Virus record (IMG/VR): IMGVR_UViG_3300030389_004074
Coordinates: 1-46,470 of that record
Reading direction: 5' to 3' (one strand)
Length of the DNA: 46,470 nt
Source: a virus
Under the pieces are notes generated by a model. That model saw only the letters and a program-made list of their open reading frames with translations, made no database searches and was not told the DNA's origin. A program made the translations under genes and the position numbers. Shown piece after piece: positions 25,930-34,313 of this stretch (positions are counted from its first letter, which is position 1; each line of letters begins with the position of its first letter).

Positions 25930-26561
25930 TGGCTACAAGACAGGGCATTGACACCAGCATTGTAAACGCGCTCAGCGAAGACAAGACGTTTCCTTTCATA
26001 GCGGTAAAGGGATTCTTTGACTCAGGCAACGTAAGGGTCTGGTCCGGGAACTCGGATATCACTATCTCAGGTGAGACATACCTAGGCTCAGGCTCCCTGA
26101 TACAGGTCGGGAACATCAAGGAGACCGCGGAACTATCAAGTAACGGGGTTACAGTTACTATCTCGGGCATGGACTCTACTGTCCTCAACCTAGCCTTAAC
26201 AGAAAACTACCAGAACAGAAAGATAATCATACAGGTAGGCTTTCTTGACGGAGGCACAGACGAAGTAAAGGGGGTGATGAACATGTTTACCGGGAGAATG
26301 GTCTCAATGAACATTATAGATTCAACAACTACGTCTACTATCGTCATAAACGCGGAGAATCGCCTAGTGGACATGAGGCGTCCTTGCAAGCTTAGATATA
26401 CAAGTGAATCGCAAAAGTTTATATCTAGTACCGATACTTCGTTCAATAGGGTGATGCAGATGCAGGACAAGGAGATATTCTGGGGCAGGAAGTCTAACAA
26501 GAAGGAAGGGTCTCTAGACACAGATGATGATGTTTTTGGTATTCACGAGTCGGGCTTTTAG
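25929..26561 (+). CDS. Tail hub/baseplate protein, GTA gp13-like (DUF2163-like)
   Basis: About 210 residues. The strand-rich body contains FDSGNVRVWSGNSDI, YLGSGSLIQVGN and MDSTVLNLALTENYQNR, followed by MFTGRMVSMNI and RRPCKLRYTSESQKF, fitting DUF2163-type hub proteins. GTG at 25929, sharing a base with the upstream TAG and with GGAGG placed ideally before it, is preferred over an ATG at 25911. It lies between the distal-tail gene and the peptidase gene, as in RcGTA. Confidence 0.78.
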   Translation: MATRQGIDTSIVNALSEDKTFPFIAVKGFFDSGNVRVWSGNSDITISGETYLGSGSLIQVGNIKETAELSSNGVTVTISGMDSTVLNLALTENYQNRKIIIQVGFLDGGTDEVKGVMNMFTGRMVSMNIIDSTTTSTIVINAENRLVDMRRPCKLRYTSESQKFISSTDTSFNRVMQMQDKEIFWGRKSNKKEGSLDTDDDVFGIHESGF

Positions 26562-26984
26562 ATGAAAAAACTACCTCAGTGGGAAATACGGCTTTTTGAC
26601 TTCATAAGCAGTAACAAGGATAAGTCTTTCAAGTGGGGTAAGTGGGACTGCTGCATCTTCGTGATAGAGGCGGTAAGGGCTATGACCGAAACCGAGATTT
26701 TGAAGCCTTCTTGGAACAACAAGCTAGAGGCGCTTTTCTTCATCAAGGAGAACGGTAAGACGATAAATTCTGCTACGACAAAGTTTCTGAAAAAGTCAGG
26801 ACTAAAGACTATAGATAAGAATTTCATTACTGCGGGAGACGTAGTCTTACTCAAGGATATTCATAACAATAACGAACAGATCATGGGAATCTGTACCGGG
26901 AACCTAATTGCCTGCGTAAGCGAAGAAGGAATCTCTTATAGAGAAAACCAGAGCGCGGTTAAGGTTTGGAGAATAAATGGCTGA
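26562..26984 (+). CDS. Tail tip peptidase-like protein (DUF6950/NlpC-type)
   Basis: 140 residues. FKWGKWDCCIFVIEA near residue 25 fits the active-site region of the DUF6950 / NlpC-P60-like tail proteins (Cys nucleophile near residue 30), which open peptidoglycan during DNA entry or remain as structural relics. The usual catalytic His region could be near GICTGNLIACVS but is not clear. It starts right after the previous stop and overlaps the J-like gene by eight bases. Confidence 0.75.
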   Translation: MKKLPQWEIRLFDFISSNKDKSFKWGKWDCCIFVIEAVRAMTETEILKPSWNNKLEALFFIKENGKTINSATTKFLKKSGLKTIDKNFITAGDVVLLKDIHNNNEQIMGICTGNLIACVSEEGISYRENQSAVKVWRING

Positions 26985-29964
26985 CGCAGTAAAGGCAGCT
27001 TTAGTCGCAGCAGCAATAGCTGGAATCATAGTAGCTACAGGGGGAGCAGCGGGTTTTATCGGAGGCTTCGCTGCTTTTGGAGCGACTCTAGGTGTAGGGG
27101 CAGCAGGTGGTTTCATTGCATTCAGCGCAATGATGGCGTTTGTCTCTACCGGTCTGAATATGATGTTGGCACCCTCTATACCGAGTGCTACTAACCAGAA
27201 CTTTGGTCAAAAGGTCTCAGCTAGGTCTCCGAATGCGCCCAGAAAAATAGTCTATGGACAATGCAGAGTCGGTGGAACCATAACCCATATAGAAACTACC
27301 GGGACCACTAACGACGTGCTTCATCTTTTCATAGCGGTTGCAGGGCACACTATCAATAGTTTGGAAAAGGTTATAATAAACGAGACAGAGCTTACTTTGG
27401 GCTCCGACACTTCCTCTGCGACTGTAAACAGCACTACGGTCCATACAGTAACCCACACAAACTTTACGAATACAGAAAACGAGCAGAACTTCGGCTCTGG
27501 GCGATTGGTAAGATTCACTTTCAATGACGGTTCGCAAACTACCAAAAATGCTTTCGCCCAGGCACAACTAGGCTCTACTTCAGTTCCTAATACTCACGTT
27601 TTCAAAGACGTTGCTTACGTCTACATGCAATGCGTCTACGACCCTGAATTCCTAGCAAACGTGCCAAACATAAGTTTCGTTGTTAAGGGAAAGAATGTTT
27701 TTGACCCACGGACAAATGCAGCCGCTAATTCCGATCTACAGAGGTCTAACCCTGCTCTTATAATCAGGGATTTCATAACGGACACAACTTACGGACTAAA
27801 GGCCACGTCGGACGAGATAAACGATACTACTTCTGCAGGCGGTTTCGCCGCCGCCGCAAACACCTGCGACCAAGACGTTACACTAGCGGACGGAAGCACA
27901 ACTGAGACAAGGTACACTGCAAATGGCTTCTCGGACATGGCAGCCGACGGAGAGGACATTATCGGCGGACTACTCAGCGCCATGGCAGGAAGCCTTACTT
28001 ACGCAAACGGCAAGTTCAACGTTTTTGCAGGGGCGAACCAGAGCCCGTCTCTTACGATAACTGACGACGATCTTTTGCAGGCGCCAACGATAACTACGAA
28101 AACAGCTACCGGTGAGATGTTCAACACAGTCAAATCTGCTTTTGTAGACTCTGCCAACAAATTCATTGCTACTGATGCACCCGTTTTCCAGAGCAGCACC
28201 TTTCTTACTCAGGATACTCCTAGCGGTGAATCCTCCGCAAACTTTGTGAAAACAATGGAATTAAAACTACCTTTCACAACGACACATACTGCCGCTCAGC
28301 GCTTGGGCAAAATCGCCTTGTTGCACAACCGCCAGACTATATCTATAAAACTGATAGTTCCCCTAGAGTTTATGCAACTACAGGCTAAGGACTATGTCCG
28401 TGTCACCAATGAAAGAATGGGCTTTGATAGTAAGTTGTTTGAAGTGCTTACAGTAGGCTTTCAGATAATCGGAGAAACAGACGAGCAGTTTCTTGCCTGC
28501 GAATTGGATTTAAAGGAGATAGAATCCGCGGTCTATGACTTTGCTACAAACGAGTACTCAACGCCTATAACACAGGGCACAGTCGTCAATACCGGTGATA
28601 ACTCGGTACCTACCCCTTCTAGCGCAAGTGCTTCTCAAAGTGCAACTGTAGAAGGCACAACAACAAAAATAAATATAACTGTTACTTGGACAAACTCTAC
28701 AGAGATTGGAATACAGGGAACAGAGGTGCAGTATAAATTAAGTGGGGATAGTAATTATAGTTCTTTGCTTGTAGGTAAATCTCAATCTGTAGCAACTATT
28801 CCAAACGTTACTGTAGGTCAAACTTACAACATAAGATTAAGACATTTTACTTACGATAATGTTTATTCAAGCGTAGTTGCTCTAAGTGATCTTACAATTA
28901 CAGCAGTTACAGCAATTCCAGCTACACCGACTAATTTAGCAGTTGCTTCTGATAATCCTTTATTGATAGGGGTAAGTTGGACGAACCCAAGTAATACTGA
29001 CCTTCGTGCAGTAAAGGTTTATAGAAAGACGGTAGATAACACACCGACAAGCGACAGTGACGGACTTGTGGAAACTATTTATGGTGAGCCTGGTCAGAAA
29101 TCCTTGTTCTTTTTTGGTAAACAAGACGGTCTTTCTGCAGGCACAACATATTTCTTTTGGTTAAGAGCAGTAAATCACTCTGGGGTAAATTCTGCCTTTA
29201 CATCTTCGGTTTCTGGTTCATTTAAGAATATTGTTGCAGGAGATGTAGATACCACGTTCAGCAACACCATTGCCTTCAAGTCAAACCTTACGGACGGTGC
29301 AACTGTTATATCAGGAAGTAACATACAGACAGGCACACTTAATGCAGATAGAATCGGCACAGGAACTCTGAATGGAAGCAATGTAACTGTTACAAACCTT
29401 AGTGCTTCTAACATTACAGGGGGAACACTTTCTGTAAATAGGATAGGGGCAAATAGTCTTAATATAGCAAGTAAGGGTGTTCTAGGTTCTGCAGGAAACA
29501 TTAAGTCTGGTCAAGGTCAAATTCAACAAACTACTAACAGCACAGGGGCAGTAAATCAGTTTTTTGGTTCTGGTTCTCTGACTTCATTTTTTGCAAGTAG
29601 TCCTTTTCATAAATCTGGAAGCACATCTTTGGGAGAGATTGCCTCGGTATCTTTTTCAACACCAAGCAACACAGCAACTTATAACTTCTTAGGTTTTCAT
29701 GGTGTGACTGGAACTTTTAATGGAGATGAAGAAAAATTAATTGTAATCTCAATTCAAAATACAAGCGGAACAGTTATTGCCGATTCATTCCAATTTGTAA
29801 ATAACGCACAAGCAACCGATATATTTGGTATTGCACTCACACAATCTTTGTCAGGTGGCAATAACTTTGTAGCTCGTTTATATGCAGGTACTAAAAACGT
29901 GGACACGAACGGCGGTGTACTGAGAATAACAGGAACAGTAATGGCTTTTGGTTTAGGATTGTAA
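26977..29964 (+). CDS. Tail tip attachment protein, lambda J / GTA gp15-like
   Basis: 995 residues. A Gly/Ala-rich hydrophobic N-terminus (10-62) is followed by SARSPNAPRKIVYGQCRVGG (near 81-100), the signature of J-type hub proteins, then a strand-rich hub domain with TDTTYGLKA and GGLLSAMAGSLTYANG, fibronectin type III repeats (about 545-750), and a variable C-terminus with GTGTLNGSNVTVTNLSASN. It forms the tip and contacts the receptor. From about 28600 the DNA becomes AT-rich like the fibre cassette, suggesting exchange of the distal part. Confidence 0.9.
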   Translation: MADAVKAALVAAAIAGIIVATGGAAGFIGGFAAFGATLGVGAAGGFIAFSAMMAFVSTGLNMMLAPSIPSATNQNFGQKVSARSPNAPRKIVYGQCRVGGTITHIETTGTTNDVLHLFIAVAGHTINSLEKVIINETELTLGSDTSSATVNSTTVHTVTHTNFTNTENEQNFGSGRLVRFTFNDGSQTTKNAFAQAQLGSTSVPNTHVFKDVAYVYMQCVYDPEFLANVPNISFVVKGKNVFDPRTNAAANSDLQRSNPALIIRDFITDTTYGLKATSDEINDTTSAGGFAAAANTCDQDVTLADGSTTETRYTANGFSDMAADGEDIIGGLLSAMAGSLTYANGKFNVFAGANQSPSLTITDDDLLQAPTITTKTATGEMFNTVKSAFVDSANKFIATDAPVFQSSTFLTQDTPSGESSANFVKTMELKLPFTTTHTAAQRLGKIALLHNRQTISIKLIVPLEFMQLQAKDYVRVTNERMGFDSKLFEVLTVGFQIIGETDEQFLACELDLKEIESAVYDFATNEYSTPITQGTVVNTGDNSVPTPSSASASQSATVEGTTTKINITVTWTNSTEIGIQGTEVQYKLSGDSNYSSLLVGKSQSVATIPNVTVGQTYNIRLRHFTYDNVYSSVVALSDLTITAVTAIPATPTNLAVASDNPLLIGVSWTNPSNTDLRAVKVYRKTVDNTPTSDSDGLVETIYGEPGQKSLFFFGKQDGLSAGTTYFFWLRAVNHSGVNSAFTSSVSGSFKNIVAGDVDTTFSNTIAFKSNLTDGATVISGSNIQTGTLNADRIGTGTLNGSNVTVTNLSASNITGGTLSVNRIGANSLNIASKGVLGSAGNIKSGQGQIQQTTNSTGAVNQFFGSGSLTSFFASSPFHKSGSTSLGEIASVSFSTPSNTATYNFLGFHGVTGTFNGDEEKLIVISIQNTSGTVIADSFQFVNNAQATDIFGIALTQSLSGGNNFVARLYAGTKNVDTNGGVLRITGTVMAFGLGL

Positions 29965-29965
29965 T

Positions 29966-30196
29966 ATGGCAATTTACACAGACCTTCACCCACCCGTAGA
30001 CACTCTTACTTTTCTAAGGGAATCAAGGGCGGACTTACTCAAACAGTCAGATTGGACGCAATCTGCAGATAGTCCTTTATCTGATAGCAAAAAGGCGGAA
30101 TGGGCGAGTTACAGGCAAGAGCTTCGTGACTTGCCTTCTAAATATTCAAACTCAGACTCTATAGAGGATATTGTCTGGCCCACGAGACCCACATAA
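29966..30196 (+). CDS. Small tail assembly protein (Phage_tail_APC-like)
   Basis: 76 residues. RESRADLLKQSDWTQSAD, then WASYRQELRDLPSKY and a Trp-Pro end, match the short phage tail assembly chaperone-like family with the R-x2-L-x2-SDWTQ and YRQ-x-LRD-x-P motifs. It sits one base after the J-like gene, and its stop overlaps the next start. Confidence 0.85.
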   Translation: MAIYTDLHPPVDTLTFLRESRADLLKQSDWTQSADSPLSDSKKAEWASYRQELRDLPSKYSNSDSIEDIVWPTRPT

Positions 30197-30546
30197 TGGA
30201 CGACATAGTAAGACTTATAACAGAACTTGGTTTCCCGGTAGCCGCCGCATTAGGACTCGGTATATTTGTCTGGAAGCTCATAAATCGTATAATTGACGGC
30301 ATGGAATCTAAGATAGACGTCGTTGACGATAAGGTTAATGAGCAATTGAAAGCTATGGAAGACAGATTGCAGACAAAGCTAGACGCCCAGCAAGGAATAT
30401 TGGTTGCGCTAATTGATAGAGTCAGAAGCGTTGATAACGAAATAATTAGGCAAGATACATTACTTAAAACCATGTTAGGTGTTCCCCAATTAGTGCAGAA
30501 GGATAAGATCGCGAAGGCAGATAGAGATGACCAGAGAAAAGATTAA
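30196..30546 (+). CDS. Membrane-anchored coiled-coil protein, holin candidate
   Basis: 116 residues: a short amphipathic start (MDDIVRLITELGFP), one hydrophobic helix (VAAALGLGIFVWKLI, about 15-30), then a long coiled coil (31-95) and a basic tail. This layout recurs in marine phages between tail tip and lysis genes and is often left as hypothetical or holin-like. It overlaps the CsgF gene by 20 bases, which ties the curli cassette to the tail operon. Confidence 0.7.
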   Translation: MDDIVRLITELGFPVAAALGLGIFVWKLINRIIDGMESKIDVVDDKVNEQLKAMEDRLQTKLDAQQGILVALIDRVRSVDNEIIRQDTLLKTMLGVPQLVQKDKIAKADRDDQRKD

Positions 30547-31069
30547 GAGAAAAAGGGGCAGACCCTCAAAAGCGGAGTTGAAGGCAAGGAAGAGGGCAGA
30601 AGATAAGGACCTGGCTCTCCTTATTTGCATGTATGTAGGCTTGTTTATATTTATCGGTATCGGTGTCAATTATGCGCTTGCAGACGAGATGTCCTTCAAG
30701 TTCAAGAGTCCTAGTTTCAGTGGTTTGAATACATCACAACATTATCTAACCATTGAGAATCAAGAGTTCTCAAGAAACAAGACGTTGATAGAAGAAAAGA
30801 AAGCAATAACGGAACAGTTGGCAAGAGAAGCAAACAATACAACTCTAGCTAGATTTATCAGGAACTTAGAATCAAGAGTTTATGCGCAATTATCTAGACA
30901 GTTAGTTGAAAACCTTTTCGGGGAGACTGCTTCGTCTTCCGGGACGCTTACTCTGGAAGGAAACCTAATTGAATACTCCTCGGACGAAACTTCTATTACC
31001 CTAAAGATCACTGATGAAGAAGGACAGACTACGACTATCACTTTCCCTATTGATAGTTTTGCTTTCTAG
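30527..31069 (+). CDS. csgF: CsgF-like curli assembly protein
   Basis: After a basic N-terminus (KRKRGRPSKAELKARKR) comes a hydrophobic segment (29-51) with a likely signal cleavage after YALA, then MSFKFKSPSFSG, the diagnostic CsgF N-terminal motif that inserts into the CsgG pore. A helical middle (LARFIRNLESRVYAQLSRQL) and a strand-rich end (SSDETSITLKITDEEGQ) also match CsgF. In curli systems CsgF sits on the cell surface, capping CsgG and attaching the amyloid nucleator. The 28-residue basic extension before the signal is not usual; an internal ATG at 30629 would remove it. It overlaps the CsgG gene by 56 bases. Confidence 0.88.
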   Translation: MTREKIKRKRGRPSKAELKARKRAEDKDLALLICMYVGLFIFIGIGVNYALADEMSFKFKSPSFSGLNTSQHYLTIENQEFSRNKTLIEEKKAITEQLAREANNTTLARFIRNLESRVYAQLSRQLVENLFGETASSSGTLTLEGNLIEYSSDETSITLKITDEEGQTTTITFPIDSFAF

Positions 31070-31817
31070 TTGCGGTACCATACCTACCGAGAGGCTTACT
31101 AACTTTGAGATAACCAAGGTTCCTCATGTCAATGCGATAATAAATACAGAACTCTTAGAGGTTAAAGAACCCAACGAGAAACTTATAGTAGCCGTCTACC
31201 CTACAGGATTCACAGACCAGACTGGGCAAAGGCGCTCAAACAGTACGTATGCCTCTTTTAGTTCCGCTATCACGCAAGCGCCATACAATCTACTGATTCG
31301 GTCCCTGCACGAGGCGGGCATGGGTAAGTTTTTCACTGTGGTTGAAAGAGTCTCCCTAGAAAACCTAACAAAGGAAAGGCAGATAATAAGAAGCACTAGA
31401 AAGGATTTTGATGAAGAGCAAAAGCTTAAACCGTTGCTTTTTGCCGGCATGCTCTTTGAGGGCGGGGTCGTTGCATACGAGAGCAATGTACGCTCTGGCG
31501 GGAACGGCGCAAGAGCCCTAGGGATAGGCGTAAGCACTCAGTACCGTCAGGATACGGTCACCGTCAGCCTGAGACTGGTCTCAGTTCTTTCCGGCAGAAT
31601 ATTGGTGGAGACTACAGTAACTAAGACCATACTTAGCACTAGCACGAACGGCGATTTATTCAGGTTCGTGAAAAACAACACCGAGCTTATTGAAATTGAG
31701 TCCGGAAACGTGGAAAATGAGTCTGTAACTATTGCACTGCAATCAGCAATTGAATACGCTGTTCTCAGAATCATAGAGAAGGGACATAGAAAAAAACTAT
31801 GGAGTTTCAAGGAATGA
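31014..31817 (+). CDS. csgG: CsgG-like outer membrane curli secretion channel
   Basis: 267 residues. A lipoprotein signal ends in LLSSC (Cys20 lipidated). The core follows CsgG closely: AVYPTGFTDQTGQ, SFSSAITQAP (constriction loop), FTVVERVSLENLTKERQIIR, AYESNVRSGGNGARALGIG, TQYRQDTVTVSLRLVSV, then a TKTIL segment and FRFV. CsgG forms a nonameric outer membrane pore for unfolded curli subunits. By eye the constriction Phe is kept (F82), while the positions of Tyr51 and Asn55 in the E. coli channel hold Ser. No CsgE gene is seen. The ATG lies inside the CsgF gene. Confidence 0.93.
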   Translation: MKKDRLRLSLSLLIVLLSSCGTIPTERLTNFEITKVPHVNAIINTELLEVKEPNEKLIVAVYPTGFTDQTGQRRSNSTYASFSSAITQAPYNLLIRSLHEAGMGKFFTVVERVSLENLTKERQIIRSTRKDFDEEQKLKPLLFAGMLFEGGVVAYESNVRSGGNGARALGIGVSTQYRQDTVTVSLRLVSVLSGRILVETTVTKTILSTSTNGDLFRFVKNNTELIEIESGNVENESVTIALQSAIEYAVLRIIEKGHRKKLWSFKE

Positions 31818-32530
31818 AGAGAATAACAGTAATATTTTTTATATCTTTTTTTTCGGGGTACCTGTTTATCGCAGACAACGAGGTATCTATTGACCAGAGC
31901 GGAGCCACTTTCAACTTAGATGTTGAACAACTAGGCGCGGGTAACCTGGTCGGTGGTTCTGACGCCGTAGCAGGAACAATGACCGCTCTTGATCTAGACG
32001 GGGCTACGATGACTCTTGACATAAACCAGATCGGTGATGCCAACAAGTTTAGAGGGGATATAACAGCAGACACTTTCACGGGTTTCTTTGAATTTGACGG
32101 TAACTCTAATGTTTTTGACGTACAGATAGACCCGAACAACACCTTCGGGGCAGACAGTTCTAATCTTCAAGTGAACATCACCGGTAATAGTAATGACATG
32201 TCTCTAGACCAAGCCGTTACATCTATGGCTAGTTCTCTAGACTTAGACTGGACAATACAGGGAGATACAAACACCATTGACGCCGACATAGATATTGACG
32301 GGGCTACTAACTACATGAACATAGACGGAGACGACAATACCGTAAATTACAACGGAGACGGTTTCGCGGGCGGTTATTTTCATTTAACACATGACGGAAA
32401 CAACAGAGAAATTACAGTTACACAGGCATCTACACAGGATAACGATTGGCTCAAGATTACTTCTGACGGTAATAATGGTACTTTCTGTATCATTCAAAAC
32501 GACCAAGGCACAAGCACAAGCTGTCCTTGA
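31814..32530 (+). CDS. Secreted curlin-like repeat protein
   Basis: A signal peptide (MKRITVIFFISFFSGYLFIA) precedes about 215 residues of short strand repeats. Several fit the curlin pattern (hydrophobic-x-hydrophobic-x-Q-x-G-x2-N): FNLDVEQLGAGN, MTLDINQIGDAN, LDWTIQGDTN, MNIDGDDN and ITVTQAS. The protein is rich in Asp, Asn, Gly and Thr and has two Cys near its end. Following CsgF and CsgG, it is the likely cargo, an amyloid-forming subunit or nucleator; amyloid formation itself is inference. The start at 31814 has GGAG nine bases before; 31799 is the alternative. Its last 140 bases are also read in the next gene's frame. Confidence 0.82.
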   Translation: MKRITVIFFISFFSGYLFIADNEVSIDQSGATFNLDVEQLGAGNLVGGSDAVAGTMTALDLDGATMTLDINQIGDANKFRGDITADTFTGFFEFDGNSNVFDVQIDPNNTFGADSSNLQVNITGNSNDMSLDQAVTSMASSLDLDWTIQGDTNTIDADIDIDGATNYMNIDGDDNTVNYNGDGFAGGYFHLTHDGNNREITVTQASTQDNDWLKITSDGNNGTFCIIQNDQGTSTSCP

Positions 32531-33563
32531 TATTGGTTCTGTAGAGGAGGTATCGGGCTACGCCCAGATAAAAAGAGACGGTACTTTTGAAGTAACGCAG
32601 AACTTCAACATTCAATCTTACGACCAGGCGCAAACAGAGGCGGGTCGTATGGGTATACGCTTTATAGACGACACCACCATAAAAATAACAGAGCACTCTC
32701 AGGTAATAATAGACGAGTTCGTTTTTGACCCAAATCCCGATAACTCTAAACTCGCTGTTAGTTTCGTGAAAGGGACCGCTAGATTCACGAGCGGGTTACT
32801 AGGCAAGATAAACAAGAAGAACATGGTCGTAAAAACTAATAGCGCGGTCGTAGGCATAAGGGGTACGGATTTCACGGTAACGGTTGAGGCAGACACGGGA
32901 GAGAGTCTTTTCATTCTCTTGCCGAACCCGGACGGAACTGCTTCCGGGGAAATAGTGGTAAGCACTCTGTTTGGCGAAGTAGTCCTAAACCAGCCCTACC
33001 AGGCTACGACGACCACTACCTTTGAATCTCCGCCCTCCAAGCCTGTTATCTTAGACCTGACCCTAGAGTTCATAGATAACATGCTGATAGTCAATCCGCC
33101 TAGGAAAGTAAAAGAAGAAGAAGAAGCCATTGACTCACGCCAAGGCGACATTCTTGACTTTGACGAGTTGGAATACGACGCACTGGCAGAGGACGAACTT
33201 GAGAACCGGGAGCTTGAGTTCACAGAGCTTGATTACGACGCCCTTAACGTAAATTTTCTTGAAGACCTTCTGGACATAATAAATGAACTAGACCGGGTAG
33301 AGGAAGAGGAAGAACTTAACAGAGTAGCTACTTCGGTAGACGTGAAGGGAACTAACGTCGGGCAAGACACCAGTACCCAGATAACAACGGTAGTCTCCGG
33401 ACAGACCATAAGCATGAAGAGAGAAGTGAGCGACAACGCTAACATAGTAATAGACAGCAACAGTTCGTATACCGTGATACTTGAACAGGACGGGATAATG
33501 AACGAGGTCAAGGTAAACGGGGGCAGCTCTTCTACTATTGTCATTAGACAGGGAAGCGGATAA
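32391..33563 (+). CDS. Secreted FecR-domain protein with acidic repeats and curlin-like end
   Basis: A signal sequence (RLLLTVIMVLSVSF then KAQAQA) starts within the curlin gene. Residues about 45-200 form a FecR domain: GYAQIKRDG, MGIRFIDDTTIKITEHSQ, SFVKGTARFTSG and the VVGIRGTDFTVTVE motif. An acidic segment follows (about 240-310) with repeats of LEYDAL / LDYDAL type. The last 70 residues hold strands such as VILEQDGIMNEVKVNGG and IVIRQGSG that resemble curlin units, so it may co-assemble with the upstream protein. The start is uncertain: ATG 32391 gives a complete signal but no clear ribosome binding site; ATG 32475 cuts the hydrophobic core. Confidence 0.8.
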   Translation: MTETTEKLQLHRHLHRITIGSRLLLTVIMVLSVSFKTTKAQAQAVLDIGSVEEVSGYAQIKRDGTFEVTQNFNIQSYDQAQTEAGRMGIRFIDDTTIKITEHSQVIIDEFVFDPNPDNSKLAVSFVKGTARFTSGLLGKINKKNMVVKTNSAVVGIRGTDFTVTVEADTGESLFILLPNPDGTASGEIVVSTLFGEVVLNQPYQATTTTTFESPPSKPVILDLTLEFIDNMLIVNPPRKVKEEEEAIDSRQGDILDFDELEYDALAEDELENRELEFTELDYDALNVNFLEDLLDIINELDRVEEEEELNRVATSVDVKGTNVGQDTSTQITTVVSGQTISMKREVSDNANIVIDSNSSYTVILEQDGIMNEVKVNGGSSSTIVIRQGSG

Positions 33564-33574
33564 GATGTCTCAGC

Positions 33575-33982
33575 ATGGGACTAAAAATATCTTTAGTTTT
33601 AGGCGTTCTTCTGCTTGCCACAGCTAGTGGCTCTGCATTCTACATAAAATACCTTCTGAACCAGAACGCAATCCTAGCCGCAAACCAGCAACAGCTAGAA
33701 ACCAAAATCTCCGAGCAAAACGACTCCATAAAGAGCTACCTAAAAAAACAGAACGAGGTTTCCAAGACGCTTAACGCCATGGAGATAGAGAAGAACAAGG
33801 CGCTTAGAGAGAGCCAAGAGCTACGGAACAAGTTCGCAAGGCACGATCTAGACAATCTTGCTCTGATGAAGCCGGGTCTAATAGAAAAGCGCGTAAACAA
33901 GGGCACCCAGCAGGTAATGAACGACCTGGTAGCCCTAACCAACCCAAACCAGTTTGATGAAGAAGATAGTACTGATAATTAG
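33575..33982 (+). CDS. Inner membrane spanin (Rz-like)
   Basis: 135 residues: a single N-terminal membrane anchor (ISLVLGVLLLATASGSAFYI, 4-23), then a periplasmic coiled coil (about 30-95), then LMKPGLIEKRVNKGTQQVMNDL, a motif I know from Rz-like proteins of marine phages. Spanins fuse inner and outer membranes at lysis. The 3' end overlaps the lipoprotein gene, the nested layout typical of Rz/Rz1 pairs. Confidence 0.82.
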   Translation: MGLKISLVLGVLLLATASGSAFYIKYLLNQNAILAANQQQLETKISEQNDSIKSYLKKQNEVSKTLNAMEIEKNKALRESQELRNKFARHDLDNLALMKPGLIEKRVNKGTQQVMNDLVALTNPNQFDEEDSTDN

Positions 33983-34313
33983 CCTTTTCTGCGTGTCTTG
34001 CGCCTCTATACCGAGGGCAACTCCTGTAGACGTCAGGACGATTGCGGAAAGACCGCCGATGTACCACCCGCCGCTCCCGGTAGAGCTTCAAATGCTTGCA
34101 GTGAAGTTTGAGGTACTTACTCCGGAAATCATGGGCGAATACCTAAGACTAATAGAGTCAGGAGATGAGCAGGAGAGGGCTTACTACTCCCTAACTACTC
34201 AGCAGTACGAGAACCTCTCAAACAACATGGCGGAACTAAAGAGATACTTGAACAACATACTTCTGATAGTCCAGTACTACAGAGAATACGACGAGGTGAA
34301 AAATGGCGACTAA
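33957..34313 (+). CDS. Outer membrane lipoprotein, putative o-spanin (Rz1-like)
   Basis: 118 residues. MKKIVLIISLFCVSC is a lipoprotein signal; the Cys is followed by Ala-Ser, which allows outer membrane sorting. The mature part begins with a Pro-rich stretch (AERPPMYHPPLPVE), as in Rz1, and ends in helices. It overlaps the Rz-like gene by 26 bases. Longer than lambda Rz1, which is common outside coliphages. ATG at 33957 follows a TTG that a longer call would use. Confidence 0.78.
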   Translation: MKKIVLIISLFCVSCASIPRATPVDVRTIAERPPMYHPPLPVELQMLAVKFEVLTPEIMGEYLRLIESGDEQERAYYSLTTQQYENLSNNMAELKRYLNNILLIVQYYREYDEVKNGD

